Shown one piece after another: positions 17,901 through 22,547 of a stretch of 22,547 nucleotides of DNA. The stretch covers positions 1 to 22,547 of IMG/VR virus record IMGVR_UViG_3300032242_000905. One strand, given 5' to 3'. The notes beneath the pieces were generated by a model. That model worked only from the letters and a program-made list of their open reading frames with translations. It did not search any database and was not told the DNA's origin. This stretch comes from a virus. Position 1 is the first letter of the stretch; each line of letters starts with the position of its first letter. The translations under genes and the position numbers were made by a program.

Positions 17901-19983
17901 AGTAACTACAGTTGGTGGTTTTGGTACTACAGATCCAATCATATTCCAACAGTTCTCTGGTGCAGGTTCTTATACTGCTGATACTGCTCATGGTATGTAT
18001 CTAAATGGTACTGTATTCCGTACTAAGATTGATCCGTATGTCGCTGCAGATATAGCAAACAGTGTTCCAGCAATGGGTACAATGGCTTATGATGGCATGG
18101 GTAATATTAAAGTTGCAGATAGCGCAGTATTCATTAGTCCAGATATCGGTAATGCAACTGGTTATAGTTTAACATTAACCGGCGATCTTGTAGCACATAA
18201 TGCTAACTTCGGTGGAACAGTATTCAGTAATGGTAACATTACATTAGGTAGTGGTTCATTTGTTAACGGTAACATTAATGGTAACATCAGTGGTAATATT
18301 ACAGTAACAGGTAGTCAAGGTGCATTACAATTTGCAAGTAATGCAAATACACTAACGTCAAGTACTAATCTAAACTTCTATACAGGTAACGTTACTTTAC
18401 AAGTTGGTAATGGTTCTACAACAGGTATCGTAGTTTCTAATTTACTAACAGGTACATTAACAACTGCTGCCCAGCCAAATATAACATCAGTTGGCACATT
18501 AAGTAGTTTAGCAGTATCAGGTAATGCTAATGTAGGTGGTTTAATTACTGATAGTCTATATCATGCTAACGGTGCGGTATGGGACTTTGCTACTGCAAAT
18601 GGCGCTGCAGGTGAAATTCAATTCAGTAACGGTACTGACTTAGCAAGCAATGCAAGTTTCACATTCAATAATTCTACAGGCGCAATGAATGTTCCTGGTG
18701 ATATTATTACTGGTTCTGGTTCAGGTGGAAACATCACTGGTGCAGATTATGTAGTTGCTAACTATCTAACAGGTACATTAACAACTGCTTCTCAGCCAAA
18801 TGTAACATCAGTTGGTACATTGGGTAGTTTAAATGTAACAAATAATATTACATCAATATCAGGTTCAATTCTTGCAGGTACTATTGGTAATGCTACTACA
18901 ATGTTATATGGTAATGGTTATAATATTACTGGTGTAACTGCTAGTTCAATGAATGCTAATAACTTAACTGGTACAACATTAGCAGCCGGAGTAACAAGTT
19001 CTAGTTTAACTAGTGTTGGTACATTAGGTAACTTAACAGTAACCGGTGATATCACATCTACTACAGGTAAAGTACTTGCAGGTCAAATTGGTAATGCATC
19101 ATCATATCTATATGGTGATGGTTCAAATATCTCTAGTATTACTGGTGCTAATGTAACCGGTTATGTACCAAATGCAAATATTGCAAATGTCGCATACGCA
19201 GTAAGCGGTGCTAACATTACAGGTACTTCATTAAACAGTAGTGTCGTAACTTCTAGTTTAACTAGTGTTGGTACATTAGGTAACTTAACTGTAACAGGTA
19301 ATATTACATCTACTACAGGTACAGTGCTTGCAGGTAATATCGGTAATGCTACTACAATGTTATATGGTAATGGTTATAATATTACTGGTGTAACTGCTAG
19401 TTCAATGAATGCTAATAACCTAACTGGTACAACATTAGCATCCAGTGTTGTACATAGTAGTTTAACTGATTTAGGTACATTGACTGCATTGACAGTAAAT
19501 GGTTTAACTAACTTAGGTGATATCGGTAATGTTGAAATTGACGGTGGTTCTTCTGGTCAATATCTACAAACTGATGGTTATGGAAACTTAAGTTGGTCAA
19601 CTATTGACTTGTCAATGATTGATAACGGTACAAGTAACGTAGCAGTGGCTAACAACGGCAACGTAACTGTTGGTATTGCTGGTACACAGAATGTTATCAG
19701 TATCGCTACAACTGGTTTAACTGTAACAGGTATCATTAATGCTTCTGGAAATATTGTTGGTAACAACATTACTTCTAACAATTACTTAGTTGTTAGTGGT
19801 ACAGCAGATGCAACAAGTGCTATCACAGGCGCAATTAGAACTACTGGCGGTATTTCTGCTCAAGGTAATATTTACGCAGGTCATGCAATTGGTTTCGCTA
19901 ACGGTTCTGGTGGTAGTACTAGTAGTGCTGCATTTATTCAATATAACTCGACTGCAGGTAGTTTAGACTTCATCTTCAATTAA
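14908..19983 (+). CDS. Giant tail-fibre-like repeat protein
   Basis: 1691 residues, the largest gene here. N-terminus MAQLKDGTRVYGDATVDQTL matches the last gene in the window. Next is the IKDPLITLGG module (from residue 47; RGLVLKYND, FIGWDHINSQFA). A 48-55-residue repeat runs four times around 16300-16899. The TDNLYYANGVTWD module occurs at about 17040 and again near 18545. Three identical 15-residue repeats lie at 17236-17370. A DAATKYYVD module (from residue 890; VIDGWTLQDKDRVLVKDQTN, GGDFTFVVNGS) follows, then further QPN-TSVGTL shaft units and a pair of near-identical segments 456 bp apart. The C-terminus is TGAIRTTGGISAQGNIYAGH, ending DFIFN. AAAGGA (14894-14899) lies 8 nt before ATG. 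It is probably a long trimeric fibre or a length-defining structural protein; no enzyme motif is seen. Confidence 0.8.
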   Translation: MAQLKDGTRVYGDATVDQTLTVGNISILGNLIVSGTTTTVDTEATTIKDPLITLGGTANGGPAVNDGKERGLVLKYNDGTAKNGFIGWDHINSQFALASTTTFDSANNTVTMGTYGDLKAGVYYGNAYGLSHIQGGNVDGTVASASSATIAGTVTASAQGNITSVGTLTSLSIDGGNLSVQNASITTSGSVTANGNLIIGTVSAANSVANIYGDLNVTGNLNGRFTGTIGAKGSNTHIQFNDAGNQNGVAGFTFAKTTNTVTIGSKITLDGNNGNANIADSVRFQNGGIVGANVQGPGNGVDLYAPSGSDYVQLNYNDTNFVWIDSSKISLDASGQYYANLNTGNGLFEVTNTFSAVNGDFAIDSGANVNAVGYGSFAEVYITNAIGSGGQITYINGSDGKIDGDSNFTYTTGTSTLATPNINVSGNANIQGNITTKFTGANLLSTDNTGNVIDSGVSLAGGALTTGKLKITSLTNTGSLLFTKDNSGNVTEDSGLTYSANTLTANNITTTGTAQAANLVVTSLTTNEVPYSDGTGKILGTSSFTYTPGTSTLAANNFSATADITATGMISGGNVKSTHLINTGIVFAGTGGVLESDSGFNYASNTATANNFTAVGMISGGNVKSTHLINTGVVFAGTGGVLESDTGFNYSSNILTANNFTAMGSIYANSGTVGATYVAGTLTTAAQPNVTSVGTLANLTVSGNANVGGLLTDNLYYANGVTWDLQQAAGNNNEIQFNTGDNFDASSHFTFDPTAVSGTGKLTVTGQVDTGLVTATTGNITTVNATTLNGTTGNITTVNATTLNGTTGNITTVNATTLNGTDANLTGTVTAQNKVLSSRVESLDSVDLTLTVNGSHTNGNIVLLPGNANGVVEVSGAKIVNLKDPENDQDAATKYYVDHVAQGLHVHAPCAVATKTNLSSFTLSSPYVIDGWTLQDKDRVLVKDQTNQWENGIYDYNSTTHILSRSSDSNSAAEFAGGDFTFVVNGSTQGDTGWVQTEVTTVGGFGTTDPIIFQQFSGAGSYTADTAHGMYLNGTVFRTKIDPYVAADIANSVPAMGTMAYDGMGNIKVADSAVFISPDIGNATGYSLTLTGDLVAHNANFGGTVFSNGNITLGSGSFVNGNINGNISGNITVTGSQGALQFASNANTLTSSTNLNFYTGNVTLQVGNGSTTGIVVSNLLTGTLTTAAQPNITSVGTLSSLAVSGNANVGGLITDSLYHANGAVWDFATANGAAGEIQFSNGTDLASNASFTFNNSTGAMNVPGDIITGSGSGGNITGADYVVANYLTGTLTTASQPNVTSVGTLGSLNVTNNITSISGSILAGTIGNATTMLYGNGYNITGVTASSMNANNLTGTTLAAGVTSSSLTSVGTLGNLTVTGDITSTTGKVLAGQIGNASSYLYGDGSNISSITGANVTGYVPNANIANVAYAVSGANITGTSLNSSVVTSSLTSVGTLGNLTVTGNITSTTGTVLAGNIGNATTMLYGNGYNITGVTASSMNANNLTGTTLASSVVHSSLTDLGTLTALTVNGLTNLGDIGNVEIDGGSSGQYLQTDGYGNLSWSTIDLSMIDNGTSNVAVANNGNVTVGIAGTQNVISIATTGLTVTGIINASGNIVGNNITSNNYLVVSGTADATSAITGAIRTTGGISAQGNIYAGHAIGFANGSGGSTSSAAFIQYNSTAGSLDFIFN
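16612..16899 (+). repeat. Two tandem 144-bp coding repeats
   Basis: Copies at 16612-16755 and 16756-16899 each encode 48 residues beginning MISGGNVKSTHLINTG and containing VFAGTGGVLESD. The first two thirds are nearly identical in DNA; the last third has diverged more. Older, diverged relatives lie just upstream, around SLTNTGSLLFTKDNSGNV and VPYSDGTGKILGTSSFTY. Confidence 0.9.
17236..17370 (+). repeat. Three exact tandem 45-bp repeats
   Basis: Units 17236-17280, 17281-17325 and 17326-17370 are identical base for base, each encoding TGNITTVNATTLNGT in frame. Perfect identity contrasts with the synonymous divergence of all other repeats here and points to very recent expansion, or to an assembly artefact. 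Confidence 0.95.
18886..19439 (+). repeat. Near-identical direct repeat pair, 456 bp apart
   Basis: 18886-18963 and 19342-19419 (78 bp) are identical, and the match continues with one mismatch for about 20 bp more. Both encode NATTMLYGNGYNITGV followed by TASSMNANNLTGTTLA. The 152-residue period encloses a second unit with SSLTSVGTLGNLTVTG, also duplicated. Confidence 0.88.
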
Positions 19984-19989
19984 GGAGAT
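19982..19989 (+). promoter_or_regulatory. Strong Shine-Dalgarno sequence of the 76-residue gene
   Basis: AAGGAGAT lies 5 nt before ATG 19995, a stronger ribosome-binding site than any other in the fibre block. It suggests the small protein is needed in quantity. Confidence 0.7.
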
Positions 19990-19994
19990 AGGTC

Positions 19995-20225
19995 ATGACA
20001 ACTAACGTCGCGGCTAGACTAGACAGATCCGGAAAGTTCTACACCAGAAATGGTGTAGTTCTTGACGAGATTACTCAGACAACTCACAGCATTACTCCAA
20101 CAAGAGTTAATGCAGGTGAGTTTGATGAGGTGTCAGGAACATTGAATAATAGAGTAATGCAACAATTGAAAACGGGTAAACTTATTATTTCAGGAGTTTT
20201 TGACGAGGTGTCTGGAATATCATAA
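19995..20225 (+). CDS. Small protein, domain-less paralogue of the LamG protein
   Basis: 76 residues of unknown function. VAARLDRSGKFYTRNGVV, then TTHSITPTRVNAGEFDEVSG, aligns with residues 7-50 of the LamG protein (IAARLLNDGTLYTV, GHSITKTHIFADDLDELT). VMQQLKTGKLIISGVFDEV aligns with its residues 273-291 (AMKQLKNGALLLANELVE). The ~220 residues between are absent. FDEVSG occurs twice within this protein, at each end of the junction region, and LDEL/NELVE sit at the equivalent sites in the LamG protein. It follows a fibre gene ending DFIFN and precedes one beginning MALLKSGTRIYG. A connector, cap or chaperone for the adjacent fibre is a possible role; this is inference. Confidence 0.8.
   Translation: MTTNVAARLDRSGKFYTRNGVVLDEITQTTHSITPTRVNAGEFDEVSGTLNNRVMQQLKTGKLIISGVFDEVSGIS
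20039..20058 (+). other. 8-bp hairpin with GAAA loop inside the 76-residue gene
   Basis: CTACACCA (20039-20046), GAAA, TGGTGTAG (20051-20058). A perfect stem closed by a GNRA tetraloop, 42 nt downstream of the start codon, without a U-tract. It could be an mRNA structure affecting translation or stability, or an accident of the codons for YTRNGV. Confidence 0.4.
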
Positions 20226-20253
20226 GTAGTAGTATAGGGATAAACCAGAGACC

Positions 20254-22547
20254 ATGGCACTATTAAAATCAGGTACAAGAATATACGGTAACGCCACAAT
20301 AGACACTAATCTGTCTATTGATGGTAACACCGTATCCTCTAATTACCAGTCAGGTGCATTAGTTGTTGCAGGTGGTGTTGGCATTGGTGGTAATGTATTC
20401 ATCAATGGTAAACTAAATGCAAAAGATACACTAATTACAGGTAACTTAACAGTTACTGGTGTAACCACAACTGTAAATTCTACCACTACTCAAATAGAAG
20501 ATGCTGTCATTGATTTGGGTGCAGGTGAGAATGGTAACACACTTACTACAGATGACGGTGTATCTAGAGGTTTAGCATTAAATTACTTTAGTTCAGGTGC
20601 CAAAACAGCATTCTTAGGTTGGGACAATGCAAATTCACAGTTTGCATTTGGTAGCAATGTAGCAAATACTACCGGTGTATTACAAATAAATACATACGGT
20701 AATGTAAAGGCCAATACTTTCTTTGGTACTTTTTCAGGAATAGGAAATCTAAGCCAACTTACTGTTTCGGGTGTTACTAGATTAGGTAATGTCGGTAATG
20801 TTAAAATTACAGGCGGTGGGTTAGGTCAATATTTACAAACAGATGGTCAAGGTAATTTAACTTGGGTATCACCACAGACAACTAGTCCAGGTGGTTCTAA
20901 CAATCAAGTTCAATTTAATAGTAATGGGTCATTTGCAGGTAGCAGTAGTTTTACGTTTGATTCTTCAAACAATATACTAACAGTAGGTTATATAGTTGCA
21001 AATGGTTCTAGTTTAACAAGTATAACCGGTGCAAATGTAACTGGTACAGTCGCAAATGCAAACTACTCGATATATGCAGTAAATGCAGGTAATGCATATA
21101 ATGTATCTGGTTCTAATGTAACAGGTCAGGTAAGCAATGCACTAGTTGCTGGAACAGTATATACAAACGCACAACCAAATATCACAAGTGTTGGTACATT
21201 AGGTAATTTAAGTGTCACTGGTAATATTACATCAGGTAATATAAATGGTGGGAACTTAGTTGTTGCTAATTACTTTGTTGGTAACGGTAGTTTATTAACT
21301 AGTGTTACTGGTGCTAATGTAACAGGTACTGTAGCAAATGCAAACTATGCAACATATGCAGGTAATGCAACAGTTGCTGGAACTGTATATGCTAACTATC
21401 AGCCAAATATTACTGGTGTTGGTAATTTAAGCAATCTATTTGTTGGAAACACTACATCAAATGTAGTAATAGCAAACGGTAATGTTACTGCAACAGGTAA
21501 TTTATCTGTTACCGGTAATCTTTCTGCAGGGTATATAACTGGTAATGCTGCATATCTTACTGGATTAGCCGGATCTGGTAGTGCTACTGCAACATATGTA
21601 ACAAGTAATATTAGTACTGTAGTGGCAGGTAGCACAATAACAGTAGTAGCAGATTATGGTAATGCAAGTTATCCAGGTGGTGTGTTTACTATTGCACAAT
21701 TAGGTCCTGTAACATTAAGCACAACAGATATTTGGTATGGTGGTACATCAACTAAAAATGCATATGCAAACTATCTTGCAAGTTCTGTTAATACAAAAAA
21801 TGTTAATGTTACATTAACACTATCAAACGCTACATTTAACGTACAAAGTACTGATAGCATAACAATTGGTGGAAGTAGTATTACTGGTGCTAATTTATTA
21901 GCATTGAATATTAATGGTAACGGAACATATACTATACCAAATACATATTTCAGTAGTAGTGTTCAAACAACCACAACAAGTTCTGTAAGTTTAAGTTTAA
22001 CTACAAGTAGAGGTGTTTATACATCCACTGGAACTACATTAACTGCTACTCAACCAGTAGCATTCACATTAAATGCAATAACAGGAAGTTTCCCAAGTAG
22101 TTCAGTTCCATACTTTGACTTGAATCAAAGTTTCAACTGGAGTACAAGTATAACTGGTACAGTTAGTTCTGGTAATCTAACATATAGTGGTGGTTTAATA
22201 AGCACAACTAGTTTGACTAGTTCAGGTGCAACAAGCGGTAGTAGCAGTAGTATTGATAGTACGTATAGTTATACATTAACTACTAGTGATTATACTGGTG
22301 CTGGATTATATGGTTATGGTACTAGAGTAATCCCAAGTACTGTAAACGGTACTATTTCTGCTGCAACTAAATATTATCCAGTATTCTATAAAATAACAAG
22401 TAGTGCAACACCCCCAACATTTACTACCAGTGATAGTTATCTAACACATAATTATGTAACAGGCGACGGAGCAACTACTAGTTCAACTACTAGTCAATAT
22501 ACATGGATCGCTATTCCTGGTGTAGCAAGTCATACATTTGCTTATAC
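20254..22547 (+). CDS. Tail-fibre-like modular protein (3' truncated by window edge)
   Basis: 764 codons are open to the right edge. It starts MALLKSGTRIYGNATIDTNL, like the 1691-residue protein, then SGALVVAGGVGIGGNVFING, a familiar fibre motif, and the QIEDAVIDLGAG version of the DPLITLGG module (from residue 81; RGLALNYF, FLGWDNANSQFA). Shaft units include NAQPNITSVGTL and NYFVGNGSLLTSVTGANVTG, closest to the 921-residue protein. From residue 454 (STVVAGSTITVVADYGNASY) to the edge it is homologous to residues 268 onward of the 652-residue protein, with NAYANYLASSVNTKNV and FPSSSVPYFDLNQSFNWS conserved. By that alignment only some tens of residues should be missing. The Shine-Dalgarno is weak; ATG 20254 is chosen by homology to MAQLKDGTRVYG. 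Confidence 0.82.
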   Translation, partial: MALLKSGTRIYGNATIDTNLSIDGNTVSSNYQSGALVVAGGVGIGGNVFINGKLNAKDTLITGNLTVTGVTTTVNSTTTQIEDAVIDLGAGENGNTLTTDDGVSRGLALNYFSSGAKTAFLGWDNANSQFAFGSNVANTTGVLQINTYGNVKANTFFGTFSGIGNLSQLTVSGVTRLGNVGNVKITGGGLGQYLQTDGQGNLTWVSPQTTSPGGSNNQVQFNSNGSFAGSSSFTFDSSNNILTVGYIVANGSSLTSITGANVTGTVANANYSIYAVNAGNAYNVSGSNVTGQVSNALVAGTVYTNAQPNITSVGTLGNLSVTGNITSGNINGGNLVVANYFVGNGSLLTSVTGANVTGTVANANYATYAGNATVAGTVYANYQPNITGVGNLSNLFVGNTTSNVVIANGNVTATGNLSVTGNLSAGYITGNAAYLTGLAGSGSATATYVTSNISTVVAGSTITVVADYGNASYPGGVFTIAQLGPVTLSTTDIWYGGTSTKNAYANYLASSVNTKNVNVTLTLSNATFNVQSTDSITIGGSSITGANLLALNINGNGTYTIPNTYFSSSVQTTTTSSVSLSLTTSRGVYTSTGTTLTATQPVAFTLNAITGSFPSSSVPYFDLNQSFNWSTSITGTVSSGNLTYSGGLISTTSLTSSGATSGSSSSIDSTYSYTLTTSDYTGAGLYGYGTRVIPSTVNGTISAATKYYPVFYKITSSATPPTFTTSDSYLTHNYVTGDGATTSSTTSQYTWIAIPGVASHTFAY

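Noticed and set aside
14908-19983. Intramolecular chaperone (peptidase S74) at the fibre C-terminus
   Set aside because: No S74-like sequence is visible; the gene ends in a short segment (LDFIFN) shared with the 195-residue protein.
8618-22547. Diversity-generating retroelement acting on the fibre genes
   Set aside because: No reverse transcriptase and no template/variable repeat pair with adenine-biased differences were seen in the window.
1-22547. tRNA genes, integrase or attachment sites
   Set aside because: No cloverleaf-like sequence, recombinase motif or flanking repeat was found; gaps between genes are too short.

Overview
The window is a structural-gene segment of an AT-rich tailed phage genome with a T4-type (Tevenvirinae-like) virion. 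All genes lie on the + strand, packed with gaps of 1 to about 115 bases. The identification rests on the order and sequence of the head genes: portal (gp20-like, cut by the left edge), a small basic protein, an acidic prohead core protein (gp67-like), prohead protease (gp21-like), scaffold (gp22-like) and major capsid protein (gp23-like). This is the T4 head-morphogenesis order. AT richness and the style of the tail proteins recall environmental (marine or freshwater) T4-like phages, but the host cannot be named from this sequence.

Region 1 (2-5585) builds the prohead. The portal nucleates assembly, the core and scaffold proteins fill the shell made by the capsid protein, and the protease then clips the capsid protein and digests the core. 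A textbook rho-independent terminator (5612-5638) closes this block.

Region 2 (5640-6476) is a free-standing HNH homing endonuclease gene with NUMOD3-type repeats and a C-terminal Cys/His cluster. Its start codon sits in the 3' arm of a perfect 10-bp inverted repeat, and a T4-late-promoter-like octamer lies between the arms. This resembles the control of T4 homing endonucleases.

Region 3 (6489 to the right edge, about 16 kb) is a run of nine Ser/Thr/Asn/Gly-rich virion-surface (tail-fibre-like) genes built from shared, shuffled parts. The parts include N-terminal caps, a module around DPLITLGG, a DAATK-YVD module, a dispersed shaft repeat around QPN-I/V-TSVGTL, a 48-55-residue repeat, and at least three kinds of C-terminal domain. 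Two genes are different: a 296-residue protein carrying a LamG/concanavalin-like domain, and a 76-residue protein that looks like the same protein without that domain. Each is followed by a fibre gene with a related N-terminus, so a two-gene unit appears duplicated. The last gene runs off the right edge and combines parts seen separately in earlier genes.

The clearest items for follow-up are the LamG insertion relationship, the hairpin-buried start of the endonuclease, and the repeat-driven modular fibre cassette directly downstream of the capsid genes. No tRNA, CRISPR array, integrase or reverse transcriptase was seen, and no gene-free stretch exceeds about 115 bases.
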